From NCBI GenBank assembly GCA_020161135.1, contig JAIUOB010000005.1, forward strand, positions 1-64,000: a stretch of 64,000 bases of DNA, read 5' to 3'. This DNA comes from Gemmatimonadota bacterium (GTDB lineage: Bacteria; Gemmatimonadota; Gemmatimonadetes; Gemmatimonadales; Gemmatimonadaceae). Shown here in pieces: positions 7,507 through 16,297 of the stretch. Made by a program: the position numbers and the translations under genes. The notes beneath the pieces are model-generated. The model ran no database searches. It was not told the DNA's origin and worked only from the letters and a program-made list of their open reading frames with translations. How positions within the stretch are numbered: position 1 is the first letter of the stretch; every line of letters begins with the position of its first letter.

Positions 7507-8361
7507 GTGCTGCCGCAGTGGCTGTGCGGGCTCGTGCTGCTTGCCGCCTGTGGCAAGTCGGGCGACGCCGATCCGCGTGAGGCGTCGGGGCGTATCGCCG
7601 AAGTGCAGGCGCCGATCACGCGCGATCGCGCGCAGGCCGCGACCGGCAGGGCCGGGGCGACGGACGGCGACGAGGGGCCGGCGGGTCTCGCGCGGGCGGC
7701 CGGTGGGGCCGACGGGACGCAGTATCGCGTGCGCGTCGCTGCGGCTGCCGCGTCCATCGAGGGACACATCACGGGCGGGGCGCCGCGCGATACCTCCATC
7801 GTGCCCACCCACGACCTCGGCGTCTGCGAGCCCTTCAGCGAGGCGCTGGTGCCCAGCCGAGAGGGCGGGGTGGGGCTCACGTTGGTGTGGCTCGAGGGCG
7901 TACGCGAGGGGCCGCGCGACACCACGGCGCGACGCGTCTCGCTGTCGCTCGACGGTTGCCGCCTCGCGCCGCGACTCATGCTGCTGGGCGTGGGCGGCAC
8001 GCTGCTCGTGCGCAGCGGCGATGCGATGCTGTCGCGGCTGCAGTTCACGCGTGCCGGGACGCGGGCGCACGTGGCGACGGTGTCCTTCTCCGACGCCGGC
8101 CAGATCGTCCCGGTATCGGAGCCGGGGGCGGCGCCAGGCGTATTGGCGGTGACCGACGACCTCCATCCGTGGGTGCGCGCCTGGGTTGTGGTGACGCCAC
8201 ACCCGTTCGTCGCCATCACCGGTCCCGACGGACGATTCCGTTTCGACGGCGTACCGGCAGGACGCTATCGCCTCGTGGCGTGGCACGAGCACCTCGGCAC
8301 GCGTGCGATGGCAGTGCGCGTGGACGCTGGCGTCATCGCCCGGGTCGACCTCCACTTCTGA
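7507..8361 (+). CDS. Lipoprotein with carboxypeptidase-regulatory-like domain
   Basis: A 284-residue protein starting at GTG 7507. It has a short signal with a lipobox (LVLLAACGKSG), so it should be lipid-anchored. Residues 15-70 are low complexity. The middle (VWLEGV, then LSLDGCRLAPRLMLLGVGG) resembles a cupredoxin-like or methylamine-utilisation-type fold. The C-terminal part (HPFVAITGPDGRFRFDGVPA, then GRYRLVAWHEHLGT) is a carboxypeptidase-regulatory-like beta-sandwich. In other bacteria this combination often sits near cytochrome c or c-type electron carrier genes, but none is adjacent here. There is no catalytic motif. It follows the peptidase fragment by 76 bp and may share its transcript. 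Confidence 0.6.
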   Translation: MLPQWLCGLVLLAACGKSGDADPREASGRIAEVQAPITRDRAQAATGRAGATDGDEGPAGLARAAGGADGTQYRVRVAAAAASIEGHITGGAPRDTSIVPTHDLGVCEPFSEALVPSREGGVGLTLVWLEGVREGPRDTTARRVSLSLDGCRLAPRLMLLGVGGTLLVRSGDAMLSRLQFTRAGTRAHVATVSFSDAGQIVPVSEPGAAPGVLAVTDDLHPWVRAWVVVTPHPFVAITGPDGRFRFDGVPAGRYRLVAWHEHLGTRAMAVRVDAGVIARVDLHF

Positions 8362-8471
8362 GCGGCCGACGTGCGGTGCGGCGCGGTGAACGCGCCGGAC
8401 GCCGCAAGCGATCGATGGGCGCCGCAACAGTTCGATGACACACGCGGCGCACGGCGCACCTACCGTGTGCC

Positions 8472-8987
8472 ATGCCGCACAACCCCAGTCGTCTCCGCGT
8501 GCTGGAGCAGGCCACGTCGCTGGCCGACGATCTGCACCGGCTCCTGGACCAGCAGTACGACCAGGTGGCGCACACGTCCCCGGGCGTGCGCGTGTCGTTG
8601 TTGCGGGCGGTGGACGCCATTCCGGCGGCCATCCTCGACGCGGCGTCGCAGCGCTCCACGACGCGCACGGTCACGCTGTTGCTCGCCGCGGCGTCCCACT
8701 GCAATGACGTCGAGCGTCAGTTGCACTTGGCGAGCGCGTTGGGCGCGCTCGATGCGGGTGCCGACCGGCTGCTCCTGCGCGTGCAGGCGGTGCGTCGCCA
8801 GCTCTACGGCTTCAAGCGCTACCTCGAGACGCGTGCCGACGAACGCGCCGCCGCGCGCGGGCGCCCGCGGGTCGACTTCGCTGCGGCCGACCGTGCTGCG
8901 GCTGAGCGTGCTACGGCTGACCGTGCTGCCGCGGACGCCGCCGTGGCGGCGCCCACCGATGGTGCCGCGGCGGAACCGAGCGGGTGA
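8472..8987 (+). CDS. Four-helix-bundle (23S rRNA IVP-like) protein
   Basis: A 171-residue helical protein. Residues 7-115 match the four-helix-bundle family first seen in intervening sequences of 23S rRNA genes (LRVLEQATSLADDLHRLL, then RAVDAIPAAILDAASQ, then LHLASALGALDAGADRLLLR, then VRRQLYGFKRYLETR). Family members form oligomeric barrels with a basic surface and have no defined enzymatic role. The tail (about residues 130-171) is an Ala/Asp/Arg-rich low-complexity stretch made of short repeated units. It converges on ctaB with a 3-bp gap. The next four-helix-bundle gene (16298) is shorter and lacks the tail. Confidence 0.6.
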   Translation: MPHNPSRLRVLEQATSLADDLHRLLDQQYDQVAHTSPGVRVSLLRAVDAIPAAILDAASQRSTTRTVTLLLAAASHCNDVERQLHLASALGALDAGADRLLLRVQAVRRQLYGFKRYLETRADERAAARGRPRVDFAAADRAAAERATADRAAADAAVAAPTDGAAAEPSG

Positions 8988-8990
8988 GCG

Positions 8991-9899
8991 TCAGAGATTC
9001 CGGTCGAGCGCCATCGCGAGGAACAGCAGCGCGAGATACAGCAGCGAGTACTTGTACACCCACCACGCAGGCGCCGTCCACGGCTGCTGCGCGCGCGCGG
9101 CGAACAGCACGCGCAGCACGCCCCAGAGCAGCACGCCCCCCAGCACCAGCGCCGACACGAGATAGAGCAGCCCGAACGCGCCGTACAGCGCCGGGAGCAG
9201 CGTCAGCGCCAGCAGGATGAGCGTGTACCAGACCATCTGGTGCATCGTCTCGCGCTCGCCCCACACGAGCGGCGCCATGGGCACGCGCGCTCGGCCGTAG
9301 TCGACCTGCTTGAGCAGGGCGAGCGCCCAGAAGTGCGGGGGCGTCCAGTAGAACACGATGAGGAAGAGCAGCAGCGCCGTGACGTCGAGCGTGCCGGTCA
9401 CGGCCGCCCACCCCACGAGTGGCGGAAAGGCCCCAGCAGCCCCGCCGATCACGATGTTGTGCGGCGAGCTGCGCTTGAGCCACCGCGTGTAGATGAACAC
9501 GTAGAAGTAGAACCCGGCCAACGCGAGCAACGCCGTGAGCACGTTGACGAAGTGCGCCAGCATCCACGTGGCGAACGTCGCGCAGGCCACCCCGAACGCG
9601 AGCACCTGGATGGGCCACATGCGTCCGCTCGGAATGGGGCGGAGGCGCGTGCGGGCCATGACATCGTCGATGTCGCGGTCGAGGTACATGTTGACCGCGT
9701 TGGCCCCGCCGGCCATCAGGTACCCGCCCAGCATCACCAGCAGCACCGTCACCCAACTCGGCGAGCCCGCGGCGTACATGGGCGCGGCAGTCGTGACCAG
9801 GAGCAGCGAGATGATGCGCGGCTTGGTGAGCGCGAGCAGGTCGCGCGAGAGCGTGGGGGCAGGGGCCGGAGCGCGGCCGGACACGGCGTCCTCAGCCAC
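8991..9899 (-). CDS. ctaB: Protoheme IX farnesyltransferase (heme O synthase)
   Basis: A 302-residue UbiA-family membrane enzyme that adds a farnesyl group to heme b, giving heme O for terminal oxidases. It has the first Asp-rich motif in GGANAVNMYLDRDIDDVMARTRxRPxPSG form and the second region DYGRARVPMAP, with YWTPPHFWALAL between them, plus about nine hydrophobic segments. Its start overlaps the end of ctaA by 8 bp on the same strand, which shows translational coupling. Heme O then goes to CtaA for conversion to heme A, so the pair supports an aa3-type cytochrome oxidase; the oxidase genes are not in the window. Confidence 0.95.
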   Translation of the reverse strand: MAEDAVSGRAPAPAPTLSRDLLALTKPRIISLLLVTTAAPMYAAGSPSWVTVLLVMLGGYLMAGGANAVNMYLDRDIDDVMARTRLRPIPSGRMWPIQVLAFGVACATFATWMLAHFVNVLTALLALAGFYFYVFIYTRWLKRSSPHNIVIGGAAGAFPPLVGWAAVTGTLDVTALLLFLIVFYWTPPHFWALALLKQVDYGRARVPMAPLVWGERETMHQMVWYTLILLALTLLPALYGAFGLLYLVSALVLGGVLLWGVLRVLFAARAQQPWTAPAWWVYKYSLLYLALLFLAMALDRNL

Positions 9900-10926
9900 G
9901 TGGCAACCGGGCGCGGGCGTCAGGGACCAGGTGGGCGGCCGTCTGCACCGCGTACACCTCGGTGTCGGCCGTGCCGATGGCCGACTGGCTCAGCGCGATC
10001 GCGCTCCGCCCCGCCGCGATGCGGGCGAGGTAGGCCGTGATGAACGCCGACACCCAGATGAGGATGCCCGTGGCCTGGTGCAGCGACCGCACCACGCCCG
10101 GAAAGCCACCCAGCACCATCCACGCCGCCCAGACCACCTGCAGCACGCCAAATCCCGCCGCGACCGTCACGGCGGTGCGCACCGGCGCCGGCTCGGCGCG
10201 CCGCCGGAACACGGCCACGAGCGCGACGAGGTGCAGCACGAGCAGGTAGGCCAGCACGCGGTGCGTGAGCTGGACATGCTGCGCCCCGCCACCCAGCGAC
10301 CCCTCGCCGCACAGCGGGAAGCCGACGCAGGCCACGGCGGCGCCGGCGATCTTGGCCGTCAGACCGCCCATCAGCACCACCAGGAGCGCCAGCCCGGCGG
10401 CCGCCGTGGCGCCACCGACCGCCTTCGTGCTGCCGCGCTGCGCGAGCGCCGCCGCCCCACCGAGGCTCCCCGAGCGCACCACCGCCATGGACAGCACGCC
10501 CAGCAGGGTGGCCGCCAGCAGCTTGTGCACGACCGTCGCCCAGGGCGGGTTGCCCGTGAACACGGTCACCGCGCCAAAGAGCGCCGGGGCGAACCAGAGC
10601 CCCAGCGCGAGTCGCGCGCTGCCCCAGACGCCACCGCGGGCTCCCACCGAGGGCTGGGCGCGATGCCGCCACGCCGCGGCGACCAGCGCCGCGATGCTCA
10701 CGAACAGGGCGACCGCCAGGTAGCGGTGCATGACCTCGATGATGAGGTCCATACGCTCGAACGGCGGGATCCAGTAGCCGTAGCACTTCGGCCAGTTGTC
10801 GCCGCACCCCATGCCGGAGCCGGAGATGCGGACGATGCCGCCGAAGATGGTGTGCACGAGCGCCACACCGAGCGCGACGAAGGCGGCGCGGCGGACGGGC
10901 GCCGGCGCGAGAGTCGGGGCAGTCAT
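9892..10926 (-). CDS. ctaA: Heme A synthase
   Basis: A 344-residue membrane protein of the COX15/CtaA family that oxidises the heme O methyl group to the formyl group of heme A. Two related four-helix halves are visible, each with conserved His: FGGIVRISGSGMGCGDNWPK, IEVMHRYLAV, ATVVHKLLAATLLG in the first; CVGFPLCGEGSLGGG, VQLTHRVLAYLLVL, VRSLHQATGILIW in the second. The start at 10926 gives a short N-terminus before the first helix, and its ATG overlaps the TGA of the upstream minigene. The chain is transcribed minigene, ctaA, ctaB. Confidence 0.93.
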   Translation of the reverse strand: MTAPTLAPAPVRRAAFVALGVALVHTIFGGIVRISGSGMGCGDNWPKCYGYWIPPFERMDLIIEVMHRYLAVALFVSIAALVAAAWRHRAQPSVGARGGVWGSARLALGLWFAPALFGAVTVFTGNPPWATVVHKLLAATLLGVLSMAVVRSGSLGGAAALAQRGSTKAVGGATAAAGLALLVVLMGGLTAKIAGAAVACVGFPLCGEGSLGGGAQHVQLTHRVLAYLLVLHLVALVAVFRRRAEPAPVRTAVTVAAGFGVLQVVWAAWMVLGGFPGVVRSLHQATGILIWVSAFITAYLARIAAGRSAIALSQSAIGTADTEVYAVQTAAHLVPDARARLPRG

Positions 10927-11162
10927 CAGGGCAGCAGGCGCCAGGCGCCGACAAAAGCGAGAAGGAGGCCGATGATCGGCAGAACGGCCCACGCGACCTC
11001 GGCCCAGCGGCGCGGGGTCGGCAGGGCCGGGGAGGTGCCCGGGAGCTGCGCGCGAAAGAGCCCGCGCACGATGAGCACCTGCGCCACGAGGCAGGTCAGG
11101 AGCAGCGCCGCAAAGAGCGCCGTGACGGCCCCCGAAGGGAGCCAAAGGGAAAGCGGTCGCAT
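10926..11162 (-). CDS. Small two-helix membrane protein resembling the CoxII transmembrane hairpin
   Basis: A 78-residue protein with two hydrophobic segments: AVTALFAALLLTCLVAQVLIV, and after a basic loop, EVAWAVLPIIGLLLAFVGAW. The WAEVAWAVLPI segment is like the second helix of cytochrome c oxidase subunit II (the E-x-x-W-x-x-x-P pattern), but the periplasmic copper-binding domain is absent. It is coupled to ctaA through a start/stop overlap (ATGA). It is therefore a candidate assembly or chaperone factor for heme A synthesis or oxidase insertion. The similarity is by eye and over a short hydrophobic span, so it may be coincidental. Confidence 0.6.
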   Translation of the reverse strand: MRPLSLWLPSGAVTALFAALLLTCLVAQVLIVRGLFRAQLPGTSPALPTPRRWAEVAWAVLPIIGLLLAFVGAWRLLP

Positions 11163-11227
11163 GGCATGAGAAAACTAGTGGGGGGCGGGTCGTGCGGGAC
11201 GCCGTACCCGGTACTAGCATTGCGGCC

Positions 11228-12628
11228 ATGCCCCCATCCCCCACCTCCGGCCGCGATTCGGCCCCCTCCGCCATCCGCCCTGACGGCGCGACGGCGACGA
11301 CCGAGCTCCCCCGGACCCTCGGCCTCTGGAGCGCGATCGCGGTGCTCGTGGGGACGACCATCGGCTCCGGGATCTTCCGCTCGCCGGCCGGCATCGCCGA
11401 CAAGCTCCCCGGTCCGCTCCCCATCCTGCTGGTTTGGACCGTGGGTGGGCTGTTCTCGCTCTGCGGGGCGCTGACGCTGGCCGAACTGGCCGGCGCCCTG
11501 CCGCGCACCGGGGGCTACTTCGTCTACATCCGCGAGGCGTGGGGGCGTCTCCCGGCCTTCCTCTATGGCTGGTCGGAGCTGACGCTCATCCGCGCCGCGG
11601 CGCTGGGCGGCATCGCGACCACGTTCGCGCAGTACGCGCTGCGCGGCCTGGGCTACGACCCCGTCGCCGCCCCCTACGACGCGTGGGCGCACTACCTCGC
11701 GGCGGCCACCATCGCGGTCATCGCCTGCGTGAACATCGTCGGCGTGCGCTACGGCGCGCTGGTGCAGAACGTCACCACCATCGCGAAGTATGGAGGCCTC
11801 GTCATCATCGTCCTGCTCGCGCTGGCCATCGGGTTGCCGCGCACGGGTGGCCACTTCACGCCATCGGTGCCGCCCGGAAGCATCAGCGTGAGTGCCTTCG
11901 GCCTGGCCCTGGTGAGCGTGCTCTGGGCCTACGACGGCTGGGGCGACCTGACGAAGGTGTCGGGCGAGGTGAAGGACCCCGAGCGCAACCTGCCGCGCGC
12001 GCTCGTGCTGGGGACGCTGGCGATCGTCGCGATCTACGTGCTGGCCAACATTGCCTACCTCGCGGTGCTCCCCGTCGAGGAGATCCGCCGCGCGCCGCTC
12101 GTCGCGGCGAATGTGGCCGAGGTGCTCATCGGACCGATCGGCGTGACGCTGGTGGCACTCACGGTGCTGCTGTCGACGTTCGGGAGTGTCAACGGCTCCA
12201 TGATGAGCGGCAGCCGCATCTTCTTCGCGATGGCCGACGACCAGCTCTTCTTTCGTGGGGTGGCCGCCGTGCATCCGCGCTGGAAGACGCCGTATGTCGC
12301 CATCGCGCTCAATGCGAGCGTCGGGATCGCGTTCGTGCTCCTGCGGACCTTCGAACAGCTCGCGGACATTTTCGTGACCACCTCGCTGGTGTTCTACGTG
12401 CTCAGCATCGGCGCGATCTTCCGCCTGCGTCGCCGTCCCGGGTGGAACCCACCGGTGCGGGTGCCCTTCTATCCGTTCGTCCCGGCGCTCTTCTGCCTCG
12501 CCGTGCTGTTCCTGTTGGTGAACGCCCTGATGGACCCCGCCCAGCGCGTGCCGACCTTGCAGGTATTCGGTGTCATCCTGGCCGGTGTGCCGCTGTACTT
12601 CCTCACCGTGGGGAAGCGGCGCGGCTGA
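11228..12628 (+). CDS. APC-superfamily amino acid permease
   Basis: A 466-residue transporter with about 12 hydrophobic segments. It carries the family signature at its first helix (IAVLVGTTIGSGIFRSPAGI), the TLAELAGALPRTGGYFVYIR segment of helix 2-3, and YDGWGDLTKVSGEVKDPERN at the helix 6-7 loop. This matches the LAT/APC group that exchanges or imports amino acids. I chose the ATG at 11228 over the GTG at 11192 because a possible -10-like element (TACTAG at about 11212) lies between them. It is divergent from the heme operon, with a spacer of only 65 bp. The substrate cannot be read from sequence. Confidence 0.85.
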   Translation: MPPSPTSGRDSAPSAIRPDGATATTELPRTLGLWSAIAVLVGTTIGSGIFRSPAGIADKLPGPLPILLVWTVGGLFSLCGALTLAELAGALPRTGGYFVYIREAWGRLPAFLYGWSELTLIRAAALGGIATTFAQYALRGLGYDPVAAPYDAWAHYLAAATIAVIACVNIVGVRYGALVQNVTTIAKYGGLVIIVLLALAIGLPRTGGHFTPSVPPGSISVSAFGLALVSVLWAYDGWGDLTKVSGEVKDPERNLPRALVLGTLAIVAIYVLANIAYLAVLPVEEIRRAPLVAANVAEVLIGPIGVTLVALTVLLSTFGSVNGSMMSGSRIFFAMADDQLFFRGVAAVHPRWKTPYVAIALNASVGIAFVLLRTFEQLADIFVTTSLVFYVLSIGAIFRLRRRPGWNPPVRVPFYPFVPALFCLAVLFLLVNALMDPAQRVPTLQVFGVILAGVPLYFLTVGKRRG

Positions 12629-12687
12629 GGGCCACGTCACGGTGCCGTCACACTCCCGGGCGGGGGTTGGGCACCGCCGCGCATTGC

Positions 12688-12716
12688 TTGAACGTTGGGT
12701 TCGGTAGGTCTAGCTT
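12688..12716 (+). promoter_or_regulatory. Sigma-70-like promoter of the TonB-dependent receptor gene
   Basis: TTGAAC (12688-12693), a 17-bp spacer, then TAGCTT (12711-12716). It lies 79 bp before the receptor start in a locally AT-richer patch. Confidence 0.55.
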
Positions 12717-12794
12717 TTGCGTGCTCGCGACGGCGTGGGCTTCCATCACGTTCCGTCGCGGGCGCTTTCCCCTCCACACACGGACGAACTCGCT

Positions 12795-15700
12795 ATGCGC
12801 ATGCAGCGTTGGCTCGGCGTCGCGACGGCGGTGGTGGCCCTGGTTCTCGGGTCCACCCGCACGCTTGCAGCCCAGGGCCTCACGACGGGCGCCATCTCCG
12901 GCCTCGTGTCGAAGACCGGTGGGACCCCGCTCGAAAACGTGCAGATCGAAATTGTGAACGTCGCGACCGGCTACCGCACGGGGTACCTGACCCGCGGCAA
13001 CGGTCGCTTCTTCGTGCAGTCCCTCGAGATCGGCACGTATCGGGTCACGGCCCGCCTGCTGGGCTACGCGCCGCAGACGCGCACCGACATCCGCGTGACG
13101 CTCAACGCGACCACGCGGGTCGACTTCGAGATGGCCGAAGCGGCGGCGCAACTGGCCGAGGTGACGACGACGGCGCAGGCGAACGGCGCCGACTTCTCGC
13201 CGACGCGCCAGGGTGTCGCGACGGTCGTCACCGACACGCTCATCCGCCGCGTGCCGTCGCTGCAGCGCGACTTCTCCGAAATGGTGAAGCTGACGCCGCA
13301 GGTCAACGCGCGTGACGGTGGCGCGTCGGCCGGTGGTGCCTACAACCGCCTCAACAACTTCACGGTCGACGGTGCGAACCAGAACGACCGCTTCAACCTC
13401 GGCTCGTCGGGCGGCCAGCCTGGCGGTGCGACCGGCGCGCGCATCATGTCGGTCGACGCGGTGAAGGAATTCCAGGTGCTCATGAGCCCGACCGACGTGC
13501 GCTACGGCAACTTCGGCGGCATGCTCGTGAACGCGGTGACGCGCAACGGCACGAACACGTGGACGGGCGGCGCGACGTACACGTATCGCAATCCGCGGAT
13601 GGCCGCCAACGTCGACCAGATCCGCCGGAGCGGCTTCCAGTACAAGAACTACGGCTTCACCCTCGGTGGCCCGATCATCAAGGACAAGCTGCACTTCTTC
13701 ATCGCCCCCGAGTTCCAGGACCGCACCGACCCGACCACGGGCCCGACAGCGAACCTCGTCTCGAACAGCATCGGCGGCGTGTCGCTCGACTCGATCGCCC
13801 GCATCCGCAGCATCCTGGGCCCCAAGTTCGACGTGGGCTCGGAAGGCGCGTTCTCGCGTGGCAATCCGCTGTCGAACATCTTCGCCCGTGTCGACTGGAG
13901 CATCAACGGCAACAACCGCCTCGCGGTGCGCCTCCTCGACAACTCGGCCGAGCAGGACGAGCTGACGCGCAACACGACGGCGCTCAACGCAAACGGCGCC
14001 GGCAACCAGAGCTCGGGCATCCGCCTGACCTCGAATTCCTTCACGCGCCGCAACGAGAACCGGTCGCTGGTGGGCCAGCTCTTCACGAGCTTCGGCAATG
14101 GCGCGTCGAACGAGTTCCTCGTCGGCTTCAACACGATCCGCGACAAGCGCATCGTGCCGGTGCAGGCGCCCGAGATCTCGCTGGCGGTGCAGGGCGTCGC
14201 GGTCACGCTGGGCGCCGAGCGCTTCTCGCCCGGCAACGACCTCAAGCAGCGCATCTTCGAGGTGTCGGAGAACTACTCGCTGCCGATCGGCAACCACCAG
14301 TTCACCATCGGCGGCCGGTACGAGCGCACGTACGTCTACAACTACTTCCTGTCCGGCGCGGCATACGGCGCGTACGCCTTCCCGAACATCGCGGCGCTGG
14401 CCAACAACGCGCCGACGAGCTACGCCTTCTCGTACGCGAACGGCGGTGACATCGCGGCTGAGTTCAACACGACGCAGCTGTCGGCCTACATCCAGGACCT
14501 ATGGGGTGTGACGCGCAACCTGTCCGTCACGTACGGCCTGCGTGTCGACCGTCCGGACTTCACCGAGGCGCCGAAGCAGAACGACCTGATCACGGCGCGC
14601 GCGGCGAACATCCGCACCGACTGGAAGCCCAAGGCGACGTTCCTGTTCTCGCCCCGCATCGGCTTCAACTGGGATGTGACCGGCGACCAGGTAACGCAGG
14701 TGCGTGGCAACATCGGCATCTTCACCGCGCAGGCGCCGTTCATCCTCATCGGCAATGCGTACTCGAACACCGGTCTCGGTGGCGTGACGGTGCAGTGCTC
14801 GGGCGCCGCGACGCCCGCGTTCACGACGGACGTGAACAACATGCCGCGGTCGTGCCAGGGGCAGCCGGCTCCGACGCCGGGCGCGGCGGGCACGGTCGGC
14901 GTCAACGTGACCGACCCGGACTTCAAGTACCCGCAGAACTTCACGACCTCGCTCGCGTTCGACCGCAAGCTCCCCGGCGGCTTCGTGGCGACGTTCGAGG
15001 GGCTGTACCGCCGCGACATCCACGGCCTGTACGTGCGTGACTTGAACTTCAAGGGTCCGCGCCTCGTGGGCGGCGTGCCGTACACGGACCGGAACGGTCG
15101 CGTGCTGTACGCCGACACCATCAGCAGCACGGGCGCGGTCACGAACAGCGGCCAGAAGTACATCACGTCCGTGGGGACGCCATCCGTGAACTTCACGGAA
15201 GGCGCCATCATGCTGACCAACTCGAAGGGCGGTTACAACTACACGCTCTCGGGTCAGCTCAAGAAGCGCTTCAACCGCGCCTTCGAGGCGACGGCGGCGT
15301 ACAACTACATGCAGGCGGAGGACGTGCAGTCGCTCACGTCCGATCGTGCGATCTCGAACTGGCGCAACGGGCGTCAGTACGCGGGGCTCGAGTTCGACCC
15401 CGAGGACATCTCGACGTCCAACTTCCAGCGCCCGCACCGCGTGATCGCCTTCGGCACCTACACGGCGCCGTGGAAGACGAACCAGACCGACGTCACGTTC
15501 TTCTTCGAGGGCATCTCGGGCCAGCCGTTCGTGTACGTCACGAACGCCGACATCAACGGTGATGGCTTCGCCGGCAACGACCCGATCTACGTGCCGAAGA
15601 GCGCGCTCGACCCGAACGAGGTCCGCATCGGCACCGGCACGGGCACGGCGTTCCAGCTCTCGAGCGCGGAAGCGCAGATCCTCGAGAACTTCATCAACGC

Positions 15701-16094
15701 GCAGCCCTGCCTGAACAGCCAGCGCGGCCAGATCATGAAGCGCAACAGCTGCCAGGCGCCGTGGCAGCAGCGCATGGATGTGAGCGTCCGCCAGACGATC
15801 CCCGAGATCGCCGGCCAGCGTCTCACGGTCCAGCTGGACATCTTCAACTTCGCGAACCTGGTCAACAAGAACTGGGGCCGCGTGAAGTTCCCCGTGCAGA
15901 GCACGTTCAACAACCAGCAGCTGTTCAACCAGTCCGGCCGCACGGCGGGCCCGCTGAACCAGAGCATGCCGAACTACACCCTCAACGCTGCGATCCGCAC
16001 GGCGATGGTGAACACCGGCAGCCCGTTCTCGGTGAACCCGAACTCGGCGGGCAACAACTACCAGCTGCAGCTCACGGTGCGGTACTCGTTCTGA
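12795..16094 (+). CDS. Oar-like TonB-dependent outer-membrane receptor with carboxypeptidase-like N-terminus
   Basis: A 1,099-residue outer-membrane protein. Signal peptide about residues 1-28 (ending TRTLAAQ). Then a carboxypeptidase-regulatory-like domain (ISGLVSKTGGTPLENVQIEI, then GYRTGYLTRGNGRFFVQSLE). Next is a plug (LQRDFSEMVKLTPQVN, NNFTVDGANQNDRFNLG, VDAVKEFQVLMSPTDVRYGN). The rest is a long beta-barrel ending in the aromatic strand LQLTVRYSF. Large Oar/SusC-like receptors are abundant in Gemmatimonadota and take up large substrates with TonB energy. No SusD partner gene is adjacent. ATG 12795 is chosen because the frame upstream adds 26 residues ahead of a normal signal. A sigma-70-like promoter and a strong terminator bracket the gene, so it is monocistronic. 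Confidence 0.88.
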   Translation: MRMQRWLGVATAVVALVLGSTRTLAAQGLTTGAISGLVSKTGGTPLENVQIEIVNVATGYRTGYLTRGNGRFFVQSLEIGTYRVTARLLGYAPQTRTDIRVTLNATTRVDFEMAEAAAQLAEVTTTAQANGADFSPTRQGVATVVTDTLIRRVPSLQRDFSEMVKLTPQVNARDGGASAGGAYNRLNNFTVDGANQNDRFNLGSSGGQPGGATGARIMSVDAVKEFQVLMSPTDVRYGNFGGMLVNAVTRNGTNTWTGGATYTYRNPRMAANVDQIRRSGFQYKNYGFTLGGPIIKDKLHFFIAPEFQDRTDPTTGPTANLVSNSIGGVSLDSIARIRSILGPKFDVGSEGAFSRGNPLSNIFARVDWSINGNNRLAVRLLDNSAEQDELTRNTTALNANGAGNQSSGIRLTSNSFTRRNENRSLVGQLFTSFGNGASNEFLVGFNTIRDKRIVPVQAPEISLAVQGVAVTLGAERFSPGNDLKQRIFEVSENYSLPIGNHQFTIGGRYERTYVYNYFLSGAAYGAYAFPNIAALANNAPTSYAFSYANGGDIAAEFNTTQLSAYIQDLWGVTRNLSVTYGLRVDRPDFTEAPKQNDLITARAANIRTDWKPKATFLFSPRIGFNWDVTGDQVTQVRGNIGIFTAQAPFILIGNAYSNTGLGGVTVQCSGAATPAFTTDVNNMPRSCQGQPAPTPGAAGTVGVNVTDPDFKYPQNFTTSLAFDRKLPGGFVATFEGLYRRDIHGLYVRDLNFKGPRLVGGVPYTDRNGRVLYADTISSTGAVTNSGQKYITSVGTPSVNFTEGAIMLTNSKGGYNYTLSGQLKKRFNRAFEATAAYNYMQAEDVQSLTSDRAISNWRNGRQYAGLEFDPEDISTSNFQRPHRVIAFGTYTAPWKTNQTDVTFFFEGISGQPFVYVTNADINGDGFAGNDPIYVPKSALDPNEVRIGTGTGTAFQLSSAEAQILENFINAQPCLNSQRGQIMKRNSCQAPWQQRMDVSVRQTIPEIAGQRLTVQLDIFNFANLVNKNWGRVKFPVQSTFNNQQLFNQSGRTAGPLNQSMPNYTLNAAIRTAMVNTGSPFSVNPNSAGNNYQLQLTVRYSF

Positions 16095-16117
16095 GTGCCG
16101 CGGGTGGGTGACAACGG

Positions 16118-16154
16118 AGCGGGGGCCGGCGATGCCGGCCCCCGCTTTGTGTTT
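16118..16154 (+). terminator. Rho-independent terminator after the receptor gene
   Basis: A 13-bp perfect GC-rich stem (16118-16130 with 16134-16146) around a GAT loop, followed by TTGTGTTT. It lies 24 bp after the stop codon. Confidence 0.85.
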
Positions 16155-16191
16155 AGGGGAGTGAAGGGGCGCGCCGCGTATCCGTGAGGGA

Positions 16192-16202
16192 GCAGGAAGC
16201 AG
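16192..16202 (+). repeat. GCAGGAAGCAG repeat upstream of a four-helix-bundle gene
   Basis: The same 11-mer recurs at 16764-16774 and in reverse orientation at 16707-16717, so the small gene at 16298-16678 is flanked on both sides. See the hairpin at 16706-16775. Confidence 0.6.
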
Positions 16203-16297
16203 ACACCAGGGAACGCGGAACGCGCCGGTGCGGTGGATCGACGCTGCGCGCGACGAAATGATGACGGTGGATCGGGCGCACGGGCGCATTGTGCACC

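Noticed and set aside
11192-11227. Longer start for the APC permease at GTG 11192
   Set aside because: The stretch carries a promoter-like element, and the ATG at 11228 gives an N-terminus closer to the family.
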